Origin: Negativibacillus massiliensis
Lineage (GTDB): Bacteria; Bacillota; Clostridia; Oscillospirales; Ruminococcaceae
Assembly (NCBI RefSeq): GCF_900148495.1
Contig: NZ_FTRU01000007.1
Location: forward strand, 599,027 to 663,026
Reading direction: 5' to 3'
Length of the DNA: 64,000 nt
Part shown: positions 34,121 to 43,443 of the stretch, piece by piece
Layout of the letters: each line of letters starts with the position of its first letter
Numbering within the stretch: position 1 is the stretch's first letter
Notes under the pieces: generated by a model
The model's input: the letters and a program-made list of their open reading frames with translations, nothing else
Databases searched by the model: none
What the model was told of the DNA's origin: nothing
Program-made: the position numbers and the translations under genes

Positions 34121-36193
34121 ATGAAAAAGATTGAGATATTGGCGCCTGCAGGAAATCTGGACAGCCTGCTTGCTGGCATCCACAGCGGCGCAGACGCAGT
34201 TTATTTTGGCTATGGGGAGTTAAACGCCCGCCGCAACGCCAAAAACTTTGATGAGCAATCCCTTGCCGAGGCGTCCCGCCTGTGCAAGGAGCGCGGCGTC
34301 AAGATGCATATGACAGTCAACACCATGGTGTATGACCGGGAATATGACGAGGTGCTGCGCACGCTGGAAATTGCCTGCAAATACGGCATCGATGCGCTGA
34401 TTGTACAGGATCTGGGTGTTGCAAAGATTGTGCGGGAAGCCGCTCCCGAGATGAAGATGCATGCGTCCACCCAGCTTACCGTTCACAATGTATCCGGTGC
34501 GTGGCAGGCAAAGGAACTCGGCTTCTCCCGCGTGGTGCTCGCCCGTGAGATGAGCCGCGAGGAGATTTTGCAGGTAACCACACAGGTGCCAGTCGAAACC
34601 GAAGTTTTTGTTCACGGGGCACTGTGCATGTGCGTGTCGGGTCAGTGTTACATGAGCTCGGTTATCGGGGAGCGCAGCGGCAACCGCGGATTATGCGCAC
34701 AGCCTTGCCGTCTGCCTTTTGCCAGTGGCAGAAAGGGTGACAGCGGATATGCCCTTTCCTTAAAGGATCTAAGCCTTGCTGACAGGGTAAAGGAACTGAT
34801 GGCACTGGGCGTAGATTCCTTTAAAATTGAGGGCAGGATGAAGCGTCCGGAATATGTAGCGGCGGCGGTTAGCCAGTTTAAAGAAGCAGTGCGCGGTGCA
34901 CAGGCAGACATGGACCTGATGGCAGCGGTATTCTCTCGCAGCGGCTTTACCAAAGGTTATTTTGACGCCAAACTGGGTCAGGAAATGTTTGGAACCAGAC
35001 AAAAAGAGGACGTGCTGGCTTCCCAGAAGGTGCTCAAAAAATTAAGTGATATGGCTTCCAAAGATGTTGCTCGTGTCGGGGTGGATTTCTCCTTTACCAT
35101 GAAGGAAAACGAGCCGACGGTACTGACTGCTTTGGACGGGGAAGGACATACTGTGCAGGCACAGGGAGAAATCCCACAGCAGGCGCTCAAAGCTCCGACC
35201 ACCGAAGAATTGGTTTGGCGCAGTTTGGAAAAGACCGGCGGCACCTTTTATTATCTCAATTCCCTTACCTGTGATCTGGGAGATGGATTAATCTATCCGG
35301 CATCCCAGTTAAACAGCTTGCGCAGGGAAGCGCTGGACAAGCTGACACAGCTGCGCGGTGAAATCCACGAAATCCCGTTTCACAAGCCAGAAAAACAGCC
35401 AGTTCCAAAGCATATCGGTGCACAGAGTGAAAAGCTCCCACTGCGTGCAGCAGTTCGGGAGATCGCACAGATTACCGAGCGGATGGGTGAGGTCTGTGAG
35501 CTGATTTCTGTGCCGCTGGACGAGCTGTTAAAGAATAAAAACAATCTTCCAAAAGAGATTGTCCCCAAAATCAGTGTATCACTGCCAAGAGTGGTGTTCG
35601 GTGATGATGAAAAATATCTTGCCGAGCGTCTGACCGAGTGTAAGCATCTGGGAATCTGGCATCTTTCGACCGGAAACTTAGGCGGGGTGTACCTTGGCAG
35701 AAAGATGGGATTTGTGCTGCACGGGGAATTTGGTCTAAACATCGCAAACGCCGGCTGTCTGGCAGAATATGAGCGGCTGGGGCTGAGCGACTGTCTGCTC
35801 TCATTTGAGCTTTCGCTGGCGCGTGCCAGAGCGATTGGCGGAACATTGCCGCGGGGATTGCTCATTTACGGAAAACTGCCACTGATGGTGACCCGAAATT
35901 GCCCGATTCGTCTTAGCGGATGTAAAGACTGTAAGGGATTTGGAACGCTCACCGACCGTAAAAAAGAGGTCTTTGAGGTGCGCTGTACCGGCAGACGCTA
36001 TTCGGAGATTTTCAACAGCAAGCCGGTTTATCTTGCAGACAAGCTGGAGGAAGTGAGCGGCATTGATTACGGACTGCTTTCCTTCACCAGTGAGGGAGCA
36101 AAGCAGGTCGACCGTATCCTGCTGCGATACACCCAGACACATGAGCCGATGGAAAACATCACCCGCGGTTTGTATTATCGTAATGTAAAATAA
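34121..36193 (+). CDS. Peptidase U32 family protein (RlhA/YegQ-like, with DUF3656-type C-terminal part)
   Basis: A 690-residue protein starting MKKIEILAPAGNLDSLLAGI, the U32 hallmark. Cysteines in GALCMCVSGQCYMSSVIGER, NRGLCAQPCRLPF and CPIRLSGCKDCKGF match the iron-sulfur cluster ligands of the family. Despite the name, U32 members studied in E. coli modify rRNA or tRNA (hydroxylation) rather than act as collagenases. The long form with a C-terminal domain is typical of Firmicutes. Spacing to dut is 17 bases, so they may be co-transcribed. Confidence 0.9.
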   Translation: MKKIEILAPAGNLDSLLAGIHSGADAVYFGYGELNARRNAKNFDEQSLAEASRLCKERGVKMHMTVNTMVYDREYDEVLRTLEIACKYGIDALIVQDLGVAKIVREAAPEMKMHASTQLTVHNVSGAWQAKELGFSRVVLAREMSREEILQVTTQVPVETEVFVHGALCMCVSGQCYMSSVIGERSGNRGLCAQPCRLPFASGRKGDSGYALSLKDLSLADRVKELMALGVDSFKIEGRMKRPEYVAAAVSQFKEAVRGAQADMDLMAAVFSRSGFTKGYFDAKLGQEMFGTRQKEDVLASQKVLKKLSDMASKDVARVGVDFSFTMKENEPTVLTALDGEGHTVQAQGEIPQQALKAPTTEELVWRSLEKTGGTFYYLNSLTCDLGDGLIYPASQLNSLRREALDKLTQLRGEIHEIPFHKPEKQPVPKHIGAQSEKLPLRAAVREIAQITERMGEVCELISVPLDELLKNKNNLPKEIVPKISVSLPRVVFGDDEKYLAERLTECKHLGIWHLSTGNLGGVYLGRKMGFVLHGEFGLNIANAGCLAEYERLGLSDCLLSFELSLARARAIGGTLPRGLLIYGKLPLMVTRNCPIRLSGCKDCKGFGTLTDRKKEVFEVRCTGRRYSEIFNSKPVYLADKLEEVSGIDYGLLSFTSEGAKQVDRILLRYTQTHEPMENITRGLYYRNVK

Positions 36194-36210
36194 GAGGATG
36201 GAGGACAAAA

Positions 36211-36651
36211 ATGTCTGTACTGAAGATAAAAAAAGTGAGAGAAAATGCAAAACTTCCTTTTCGGGCAACCGAGGGCAGCGCAGGAATGGACCTGTATGCT
36301 TGTATCGAGGAGCCAGTGGTAATTGCACCGAATGGGACACAGAAGATTCCGACTGGGCTGAGCATCGAGCTTGAGGACAGAAATCAGGTTGCGCTGATTT
36401 TTGCACGAAGCTCGATGGGAATCAAGCATAGTGTGACTCCGGCGAATGCGGTTGGAGTGGTAGACTCGGATTACCGCGGCGAAGTGTGCGTATTTCTGCA
36501 CAATTATTCGGACGTAGAGTACACCGTTCAGCCACAAGATAGGGTAGCACAGATGGTGATTATGCCGGTGTTGCTGCCGGAGATTGAGGAAGTCACCGAG
36601 CTTTCGGACACCGAACGCGGCGAAGGCGGTTTTGGCTCGACCGGTAAATAA
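36211..36651 (+). CDS. dut: Deoxyuridine 5'-triphosphate nucleotidohydrolase
   Basis: A 146-residue trimeric-type dUTPase with all five motifs: SAGMDLYA, ARSSMGIKH, VGVVDSDYRGEV (catalytic Asp), RVAQMVI and RGEGGFGSTG. It removes dUTP and supplies dUMP. ATG follows a GATGGAGG site. A mosaic element with CCAGCTTGAAGCTGG begins right at the stop codon. Confidence 0.96.
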   Translation: MSVLKIKKVRENAKLPFRATEGSAGMDLYACIEEPVVIAPNGTQKIPTGLSIELEDRNQVALIFARSSMGIKHSVTPANAVGVVDSDYRGEVCVFLHNYSDVEYTVQPQDRVAQMVIMPVLLPEIEEVTELSDTERGEGGFGSTGK

Positions 36652-37310
36652 CCAGCTTGAAGCTGGACACTGTTTCGCGCTTTGGTTTTGTGTGAAATGG
36701 CAATTTCAGCACACGGCGCTCGCTCGCGTTAACACACTCACTCGTTGGATCAAAAACAAAAGTTTTTGGTCGAACTTTTTTCAAAAAGTTCGTGGTGTCC
36801 AGAGGCGAAGACTTTGGTCGCACTCCGCAGAGTGCGAAATTCTTTATCCGTGAAAGCGCCTTTGCGGGTGAATTTTTCAATCCAAATCTTGGATTGAAAA
36901 AGAGGGGGCTTTTGTAAGAGAAAAGCCCCCTTGACAGACAAACGATATGTACTTGCCAGAAAAACCTCCCGGTGGGAGATTTTTCTGCTGTCTGTGTTGT
37001 TGAACATAAAAACAGATTGACATAAGAAGTATTTCAGTTATCTGTATTTATAATGAGAAAGTAAGGGTTTCTACTGCCGAAAACTTCCCACTGGGAACTT
37101 TTCGGGTATAATCTGTGCAATTCGGCAGTTTGTGAAAACTTTTTCTCTTACAAAAAGTTTTCACACTTTCAAAAATGCGCCTGACGATAAGGATTGCGCC
37201 TTCTGCGGAAGGCGTCAAAGGGCTTTGCCCTTTTAAAACCCACAAACTTTTGTGTACAAAAGTTTGACAAAAAACTTTAATCTTTAACTGGCGAAAACTT
37301 TATTTTTCGC
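36652..37310. repeat. Large composite mosaic hairpin element between dut and maf
   Basis: Starts with CCAGCTTGAAGCTGG and a block ending GTTAACACACTCACTCG. Then CAAAAAC/GTTTTTG, TCGAACTTTTT/AAAAAGTTCG, CGCACTC-CGCA-GAGTGCG (36819-36836), CAATCCAA/TTGGATTG, GGGGGCTTTT/AAAAGCCCCC, AGAAAAACCTCCC/GGGAGATTTTTCT, an AT-rich core (about 36990-37065), AAAACTTCCCACTGGGAACTTTT, GTGAAAACTTTTT/AAAAAGTTTTCAC, CGCCTTC-TGCG-GAAGGCG (37197-37214), CAAAGGGC/GCCCTTTT and CAAACTTTTG/CAAAAGTTTG. The interior is an opposite-orientation copy of 10549-11190. A last GCGAAAA/TTTTTCGC hairpin abuts the maf ribosome site. Confidence 0.85.
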
Positions 37311-37323
37311 AAAGGAGAACATC

Positions 37324-37881
37324 ATGAATTTAGTCTTAGCTTCGCAGTCCCCGCGCAGACGGGAACTGCTTTCCTTCATCCAAAAAGATTTTCAGGTCTG
37401 CGCAAGCAACGCAGAAGAAATTATCCCCGATGGCCTTAAGCCTCATGGGGTAGTTATGCACCTTGCAAAGATCAAAGCAGAGCAGGTTGCACATGAGCAT
37501 CCGGAGGCAGTAGTAGTCGGTGCAGATACTGTTGTCGTACTCGATGGACAAATTATGGGAAAACCTAAAGATCACGAAGATTGTGTGCGAATGATTTCGG
37601 CTCTTTCCGGCAGAGAACATGAAGTATTTACCGGAGTCGCTATTGTAGCAAATGGCAGGACTGATTCGTTTTATCAAAGGACGGCTGTTCGCTTTCTGAA
37701 ACTTACCAAAGAGGAAGTTAACTGGTATGCTTCTCTGGATGAACCGTATGACAAAGCAGGAGCTTATGGAATCCAAGGATATGGCAGTCTGCTCATCGAA
37801 GGAATCAACGGGGATTATTTTAACGTGATGGGACTTCCGGTATCCCTGCTTGCCAGACACTTAAAAGAAATTGCCCAATAG
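37324..37881 (+). CDS. maf: Maf family nucleotide pyrophosphatase (dTTP/UTP type)
   Basis: A 185-residue protein: LASQSPRRRELLSF at the start, VVGADTVVVLDGQIMGKPKD in the middle (catalytic Asp), and YDKAGAYGIQGYGSLLIEGINGDYFNVMGLP at the end. Maf enzymes hydrolyse non-canonical or excess nucleotides; in Gram-positives the gene commonly lies next to the mreBCD shape genes, as here. AAAGGAG precedes the ATG. Confidence 0.93.
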   Translation: MNLVLASQSPRRRELLSFIQKDFQVCASNAEEIIPDGLKPHGVVMHLAKIKAEQVAHEHPEAVVVGADTVVVLDGQIMGKPKDHEDCVRMISALSGREHEVFTGVAIVANGRTDSFYQRTAVRFLKLTKEEVNWYASLDEPYDKAGAYGIQGYGSLLIEGINGDYFNVMGLPVSLLARHLKEIAQ

Positions 37882-38029
37882 GCGGAAAAAACTGCCGGAA
37901 AAGGTAGAATTTTTCTGTCAGAAACAAGACGCGTTTGGCGATTTTAAACAGAGAATTTGCGGACAATACGGGATGATTGGTACAATTATCGTAATTTTTC
38001 TACCCTCACAAAAAATTCAAAAAATCCTG

Positions 38030-38058
38030 TTGAGATTGGAGAATTTTCGGGTTATAAT
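38030..38058 (+). promoter_or_regulatory. Promoter of mreBCD
   Basis: TTGAGA (38030-38035) and TATAAT (38053-38058) with a 17-base spacer, 178 bases upstream of mreB. The 37882-38029 stretch between maf and this promoter holds no gene. The leader after the promoter has no structure I recognise. Confidence 0.7.
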
Positions 38059-38235
38059 ATATAAGATAATGCAGTTGTACTGACCTTTTTTGACAGTTTT
38101 AGGCGAAAAAAGTACCGACTGCTTTTCTTTCAGAATAACTCATTGTGAGAACGGATAGACGAAGCGGCATTGAGGGGCACAAATAACACGGGAATGTTTG
38201 CCGCGCTTTTTAATTTTTGGCAGGAGGAAAAGTTT

Positions 38236-39252
38236 ATGTTTGGAAAAGATATCGGAATCGACCTGGGTACCGCGAATACTCTGGTTTTCATGAAGGGAAA
38301 AGGCATCATCATGCGTGAGCCATCGGTTGTTGCGGTGGACACAAGAAATTACACAGTAAAATATGTTGGTCAGGAAGCAAAGGATGTAATCGGCAGAACA
38401 CCAGGTTCCATCGTTGCAGTAAGACCATTAAAAGACGGCGTTATTGCTGACTTTGATATTACCGCAAGCATGCTGCAGATCTTCATCAAAAAAGCATGCA
38501 ACAACTCTGTTTTTGCACGTCCGCGCGTGGTTATCTGCATTCCATCCGGCGTTACCGCAGTTGAGCGACGTGCAGTTAAGGAAGCATCCCTGAAAGCAGG
38601 CGCACGTACCGTTGCAATCATTGAAGAACCAATGGCTGCAGCAATCGGTGCAGGCCTTCCAGTTGCAGAAGCTACCGGCAGCATGGTCGTTGATATCGGC
38701 GGCGGTACCAGCGAAGTTGCCGTTATTTCTCTGGGCGGTATCGTTGCTTCCCGTTCGGTAAGAGTGGGCGGCGATGAGTTTGACTCCGCAATTATTCAGT
38801 ATGTAAAGAAAAAATACAACCTTCTTATCGGTGACCGCACTGCGGAAAACATCAAGATTGAGATCGGTTCTGCATATCCATATGAAGATGAGCAGCCAAT
38901 GGAAATCAAGGGAAGAAACCTGGTTGATGGTCTGCCAAAGAACATGATGCTGCATCCTGACGAGGTTCGTGAGGCACTGGCTGACTCTGTCATGTCGGTA
39001 CTGGATGCAATCCGCACCACCCTTGAGCGTACTCCACCGGAACTGTCTGCGGACATCATCGACCACGGAATCACCCTGACCGGCGGCGGCGCACTGCTGC
39101 GCGGACTGGACCAGCTGATTTCCAAGGAAACCGGTATGCCGGTACAGGTTGCGGAGAATCCACTGGATTGTGTTGCAGCCGGCACAGGTAAACTTCTGGA
39201 AAACATCAATACCATGAAGGAACTGCTCTCCGACGACGATTCCAAATATTAA
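38236..39252 (+). CDS. mreB: Rod shape-determining protein MreB
   Basis: A 338-residue bacterial actin: [65 protein letters not shown] and [14 protein letters not shown] mark the nucleotide pocket. It forms filaments under the membrane that direct lateral wall synthesis with MreC, MreD and PBP2 encoded next. ATG 38236 follows CAGGAGG. Confidence 0.97.
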   Translation: MFGKDIGIDLGTANTLVFMKGKGIIMREPSVVAVDTRNYTVKYVGQEAKDVIGRTPGSIVAVRPLKDGVIADFDITASMLQIFIKKACNNSVFARPRVVICIPSGVTAVERRAVKEASLKAGARTVAIIEEPMAAAIGAGLPVAEATGSMVVDIGGGTSEVAVISLGGIVASRSVRVGGDEFDSAIIQYVKKKYNLLIGDRTAENIKIEIGSAYPYEDEQPMEIKGRNLVDGLPKNMMLHPDEVREALADSVMSVLDAIRTTLERTPPELSADIIDHGITLTGGGALLRGLDQLISKETGMPVQVAENPLDCVAAGTGKLLENINTMKELLSDDDSKY

Positions 39253-39263
39253 CAGCCATAAAA

Positions 39264-39317
39264 ACGGCTGCCGGCGGCAAGTTTATTTCTTGAATCCGCG
39301 GGCAGCCGTCTGTTTTT
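39264..39317 (+). terminator. Hairpin between mreB and mreC
   Basis: ACGGCTGCCGGCGG pairs with CCGCGGGCAGCCGT (one bulge), followed by C-T-G-T5. It probably attenuates transcription so that mreB is made in excess over mreCD and PBP2. Confidence 0.6.
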
Positions 39318-39354
39318 GCCCTGATTTTTTAGCTAAGGGAGGTTTGTCTTTAAG

Positions 39355-40263
39355 GTGAAAGAGTTTTTTCACAGCTGGGTATTCAAGGTGCTGCTGGCAC
39401 TTGCTGTCATCATGTTTGCCTTTATGCTGCGCGCAACGGTAACGATGGGTGCTTCCACCGTCCTCGAGCGGATTGTGGGAACTATTACAGCGCCGTTTCA
39501 GTCTTTGAGCGCAGGGGTCAGCGGCTCGGTGACAGGATTCCTGGACCAGTTTTTGAGAGCATCCGAGATTTCGGAGGAAAATGAGCGCCTTCGGGAAGAA
39601 AACCGTCAGCTGATTGAGCAGATGGTGGATTATGAAAATTACAAACATGAAAACGAGAGCTTGAAAGAACAGCTGAAAATACAGGAAGAGCACCCCGAGT
39701 GGGAGATGATGACTGCTTCGGTCATTGGACGGGACCCGGCAGACCAGTTTTATTCCTTTACCATCGATAAGGGAACACTGGACGGAATATCCTATCAGGA
39801 CCCGGTCGTTACCTCGGATGGTCTGGTCGGCATCGTTTCGGAGGTAGGACCGGTGTTTGCCAAGGTGACCACCATTCTGGATGTGCGCTTAAATGTAGCG
39901 TGTCAGGATGTCCGTACCCAGGACGTAGCAACTGTTTCGGGTGATATTGCACTTTCAGAAAATGGCCAGTGCAGAATGTCGCTGATTCCAAGAGAAAGCG
40001 GTATTGCAAAAGGAGATATTATCCAGACCGCGGGCACATCAGGATTGTATCCGCAGGGAATTGTGATTGGAAGAATTGCGGAAGTTGGTTTTGAGCCGCA
40101 GGGAACCATGATGTATGCGGTGGTGGAACCGACCAACGATATCAAGAATGTCAAGGATGTTATGGTGATCACCTCGTTTAAAGGACAGGGCAGCAGCCTG
40201 AAGAGCTTTGAGGAATCACTGGTACAGGACCAGTCGGAGGCATCGAAGGAAAGCAATGAATAA
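39355..40263 (+). CDS. mreC: Rod shape-determining protein MreC
   Basis: A 302-residue bitopic protein with a membrane segment at residues 9-27, a coiled coil at about 68-110 (SEENERLREENRQLIEQM), then the extracellular beta domains (VIGRDPADQFYSFTIDKG, DGLVGIVSEVGPVFAKV, TAGTSGLYPQGIVIGRI). It links MreB to PBP2. GTG start with a GGGAGG site twelve bases upstream, a little far. It overlaps mreD by eight bases. Confidence 0.93.
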   Translation: MKEFFHSWVFKVLLALAVIMFAFMLRATVTMGASTVLERIVGTITAPFQSLSAGVSGSVTGFLDQFLRASEISEENERLREENRQLIEQMVDYENYKHENESLKEQLKIQEEHPEWEMMTASVIGRDPADQFYSFTIDKGTLDGISYQDPVVTSDGLVGIVSEVGPVFAKVTTILDVRLNVACQDVRTQDVATVSGDIALSENGQCRMSLIPRESGIAKGDIIQTAGTSGLYPQGIVIGRIAEVGFEPQGTMMYAVVEPTNDIKNVKDVMVITSFKGQGSSLKSFEESLVQDQSEASKESNE

Positions 40264-40774
40264 AAGAGCGAAAATCATGGTGGTCAAGTATGTGACATAC
40301 AGCCTGCTGATGCTGATACTGTATGTGTTGCAGAGCACGCCGCAGCTTTTTTCGATTGCAGGAATCAAGCCGATTTTGGTTTTTCCTTTTGCTGTGGCAG
40401 TGGCAATGTTTGACAAGCAGCTGGCAGGAGGATTGTTCGGACTGTTTGCGGGGATTTTGTGCGATACCTCCTCCAATGTTCTGTTTGGATTCCAGTCGAT
40501 TTTATATCTGGTCATCTGTACGGCGGTAGGGCTGCTGGTCGTTTATTTTATGCAGCCTTCGGTCGTCAACAGCTTGATTTTTACCGGATGCGGACTGGGG
40601 TTCAGACTGTTTTTGGAATATTTCTTCTACTATGTGATGTGGGGATACGACAACAGCCATCTGATCCTTTTGGGACAGATGCTGCCGTTGTTGTTGTATA
40701 CTTTGGTGGTGACACCGCTTCTGTTTTTGGCAGTTCGGAAGATGCACCTGTTTTTTGAAGAGAAAATGGAGTAA
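40256..40774 (+). CDS. mreD: Rod shape-determining protein MreD
   Basis: A 172-residue integral membrane protein with about five hydrophobic segments (for example TYSLLMLILYVL and GLFGLFAGILCDTSS). The ATG at 40256 lies inside the end of mreC, with GAAGGAAAG before it, indicating translational coupling. It completes the elongasome core between MreC and PBP2. Confidence 0.9.
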   Translation: MNKRAKIMVVKYVTYSLLMLILYVLQSTPQLFSIAGIKPILVFPFAVAVAMFDKQLAGGLFGLFAGILCDTSSNVLFGFQSILYLVICTAVGLLVVYFMQPSVVNSLIFTGCGLGFRLFLEYFFYYVMWGYDNSHLILLGQMLPLLLYTLVVTPLLFLAVRKMHLFFEEKME

Positions 40775-40867
40775 GTAGGCGCATTTACCATTTGTTTTGT
40801 GATGTGCCACAGGAATTTGCGGTAAAGGACATTACTCAATTTTTTCAGCGAAGAGGTGAAGAATTTA

Positions 40868-43102
40868 ATGGAAGAAAAACAGGTCCATAAGGGAAGGATC
40901 ATTCTGCTGATCTCACTGATTGTGATTGTGTTTGTCGCGTTTGCTCTCAAGCTGATGCAGTATCAGATTGTCAACGCAGAGGAATACAAGGAGATGGCGC
41001 AGGGCAATTATACCAGCGTACAGAGCATTGACGCTGCGCGCGGTGAGATCCTTGACCGTTATGGCAGGCCGCTTGCGGTCAACCAGGTCAGCTATGACAT
41101 TATGATCAATGAGGCGTATCTGCCGGCAGATATGAAAAATACCGTCATTGAGCGAATTATCCTGCTGATGGAGCAGGAGGGACAGACCTGGATTGATACC
41201 CTGCCGATCAGCACAACCGAGCCGTTTACCTTTTTGACCGAGACGGATTCTCAGAAAACGCAGATCGAAAAGCTCAAGACGGACAACAAAATCAATCTGG
41301 ATGCGACCGCAGACGTAACGCTGAATAACCTTCTGGATAAGTATGACCTTTTGGAATATAACTGCGCTTCCTGCGGATATGTTTATCAGGGAGATATCAG
41401 TACCGAGAAGGATGACTATGTCTGCCCTGAATGTGGTGCAGCAAAATCTCAGTTTACTCTGGCAGACCGCACCATGGCGCGTAAGATTGCGGGAGTACGC
41501 TATCAGATGGAAGTTTATGGCTCCAACGCCAGCAATCCATACACTTTCTCGAAAGATATTCCAATCGACGTCGTGGTTAAGATTCGGGAATACAGCCAGC
41601 AGATGCCGGGTGTGGAAATCAAGGAGACAACCAGCCGCCGGTACGTGGATGGAACATTAGCTCCGCACGCGGTAGGTGTGGTAGGCTCGATCAATGCCGA
41701 GGAGTATGAGGCAGAAAATGCGCAGATTCTGGAACAGATCAAGGAGGAACATCCAGACTGGACGGAAGAACAGATCAACGAGCTGTATCAGGAACAGAAA
41801 TACGGTTACAATGACATCATCGGAAAGAGCGGGCTGGAGTACGCGATGGAAGATGAACTGCGTGGGGAACGCGGCAAAAAGCGCATTACGACCGACGCAC
41901 AAGGTAATGTTCTGAGCACCGAGATCATCAAGCAGGCAGTTCCGGGCAACACCATCGTCACTACACTGGACAAAGACCTTCAGCGTGCAGCGCTGGAAGG
42001 AAGTGCCGAATTTCTGGAGATGGCGAAAAAGACCTATTCTCCGGAGGAAGGCGGAAGTGCAGACCGAATCTCGGTGGTAGCACAGGATGTTAAAACCGGC
42101 GAAATTCTTGCGATGGTAAACTATCCGACCTATGATCTGTCCGATTACTACACCAAGTATTCGGAATTGAGTTCAGACCCGCTGCATCCGCTGATCAACT
42201 ACTGTACACAGGGTATTTATATGCCGGGTTCGATTTATAAGCCGGTTGTCGGTATCGGAGCGCTTGCATCCGGTGTTATTGATGGAGATACCCTGATCGA
42301 CTGTAAGCAGATTTATCAGACCGGAACAGATTATAATCCGCGTTGTCTGGGTCTGCACGGACCAATCAATATTCAGTATGCACTGATGGTATCCTGTAAC
42401 TACTTTTTCTATGAGGCAGGAACCAGACAGGGAATCGACAATATCGTAAAATATTCCGAGCAGCTTGGCCTTGGTGTAGAGAGCGGTATTGAGCTTTCCG
42501 AGGCAACCGGTCATGTTTCCTGTCCGGAGTACTACGAGTCGGTGAGGGAAGGTCAGGTTGGCGGTACCTGGACTTACGGTAACGTTTTGCAGTCTTCCAT
42601 CGGTCAGCTGGACAATGCCTATACACCGCTTCAGATGGCAAACTATGTTGCAACGCTGGCAAATGATGGAACCAGAATGCGTTCCCATCTGGTCAAATCG
42701 GTAGAGTCGTATAACCTGGAAGAAACCATTTCGGTGACAGAACCGGAAGTACTCAATCAGGTGGAAGCAGATCAGGAAGCCTTTGATCAGGTAAGGGAAG
42801 GTATGGTACGCTGTTCCCGTGACACCACCCGCGGTTCCGCACGTTACTACTTTGGAGATTATCCAATCGATGTAGCAGCAAAAACCGGTACACCGCAGGC
42901 TTCCGGCGGCGACCTTGACGCGACCTTTATTGCTTATGCGCCGGCGTATGATCCGGAGATCGCAGTAGCAGTTGTTGTGGAAAATGGTTACAGCGGTCAG
43001 CGTGGTGCGCCGATTGCAAAAGCGATTTTCAATGAGTATTTTGGACTGAATGAAGAAACCGAAACACAGCAGCAAAATACAGACGGACAGCTAATTCCTT
43101 AG
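40868..43102 (+). CDS. mrdA: Penicillin-binding protein 2 (elongasome transpeptidase) with rubredoxin-like insertion
   Basis: A 744-residue class B PBP. Residues 12-30 are the single membrane anchor, followed by the pedestal domain (AARGEILDRYGRPLAVNQ) and the C-terminal transpeptidase with Ser455-x-x-Lys458 (PGSIYKP), S-C-N in MVSCNYFF, and K-T-G at 672-674 (AAKTGTPQ). Within the pedestal, residues 164-196 form a four-cysteine ribbon, Cys166-x2-Cys169 and Cys186-x2-Cys189, with the rubredoxin-type C-G-Y-V-Y and C-P-x-C-G-A. This is not a normal PBP2 feature. It follows mreD, so it is the transpeptidase for lateral wall growth. AGAGGTG precedes the ATG. Confidence 0.94.
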   Translation: MEEKQVHKGRIILLISLIVIVFVAFALKLMQYQIVNAEEYKEMAQGNYTSVQSIDAARGEILDRYGRPLAVNQVSYDIMINEAYLPADMKNTVIERIILLMEQEGQTWIDTLPISTTEPFTFLTETDSQKTQIEKLKTDNKINLDATADVTLNNLLDKYDLLEYNCASCGYVYQGDISTEKDDYVCPECGAAKSQFTLADRTMARKIAGVRYQMEVYGSNASNPYTFSKDIPIDVVVKIREYSQQMPGVEIKETTSRRYVDGTLAPHAVGVVGSINAEEYEAENAQILEQIKEEHPDWTEEQINELYQEQKYGYNDIIGKSGLEYAMEDELRGERGKKRITTDAQGNVLSTEIIKQAVPGNTIVTTLDKDLQRAALEGSAEFLEMAKKTYSPEEGGSADRISVVAQDVKTGEILAMVNYPTYDLSDYYTKYSELSSDPLHPLINYCTQGIYMPGSIYKPVVGIGALASGVIDGDTLIDCKQIYQTGTDYNPRCLGLHGPINIQYALMVSCNYFFYEAGTRQGIDNIVKYSEQLGLGVESGIELSEATGHVSCPEYYESVREGQVGGTWTYGNVLQSSIGQLDNAYTPLQMANYVATLANDGTRMRSHLVKSVESYNLEETISVTEPEVLNQVEADQEAFDQVREGMVRCSRDTTRGSARYYFGDYPIDVAAKTGTPQASGGDLDATFIAYAPAYDPEIAVAVVVENGYSGQRGAPIAKAIFNEYFGLNEETETQQQNTDGQLIP
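41357..41455 (+). other. Rubredoxin-like metal ribbon encoded within PBP2
   Basis: Residues 164-196 read YNCASCGYVYQGD, a short connecting stretch, then YVCPECGAAKSQF. This matches the minimal rubredoxin knuckles of rubrerythrin and rubredoxin, where four cysteines hold one iron or zinc. It sits between helix NNLLDKYDLL and MARKIAGVRYQME, segments that are adjacent in ordinary PBP2. By topology it would lie outside the membrane. Confidence 0.85.
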
Positions 43103-43104
43103 AA

Positions 43105-43139
43105 CAAAAAACACATCCATTGTTTGGATGTGTTTTTTG
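43105..43139 (+). terminator. Terminator of the mre-PBP2 operon
   Basis: AAAAAACACATCCA and TGGATGTGTTTTTT form a clean stem with a T run. Confidence 0.92.
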
Positions 43140-43231
43140 TTGGGAAATAAAAGAAAAACGCAATAATAGGAATTGATAACCCAAAATATGAAGTTTATTC
43201 ATAGCTTTCCACAAATTTTAGAGAAAAATAG

Positions 43232-43443
43232 TTTACAAAACAGAGCAAAAATGATAAACTGTAAATACGGCATAAGCACATGTATGAGAAGAAGGGACGC
43301 AGAGAGGTAAGCTCTGCGATTTTTTAAGGTTCAGACGAGGATAATTGTGGGACAACCTTCCCTTCGGTGCATGCAATCAATCAATACATCCAAGGCTTGC
43401 TTTGAGGTATTTATTATGTTTTTAAGAAAGGAATGAAAAGAAG
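43232..43443 (+). promoter_or_regulatory. Promoter and structured leader of mgsA
   Basis: TTTACA (43232-43237) and TAAACT (43255-43260), spacing 17, may be a promoter. The leader then has a terminator-like hairpin CGCAGAG/CTCTGCG followed by A-T6 (43298-43326), and further complementary segments (AATAC near 43383 with GTATT near 43410). This could be an attenuator or a short sRNA ahead of mgsA. I do not recognise a known riboswitch class. Confidence 0.45.

Noticed and set aside
985..37310. CRISPR array or integron explanation for the repeats
   Set aside because: Modules are not regularly spaced, spacers are not unique sequences of constant length, and no cas or integrase gene is present.
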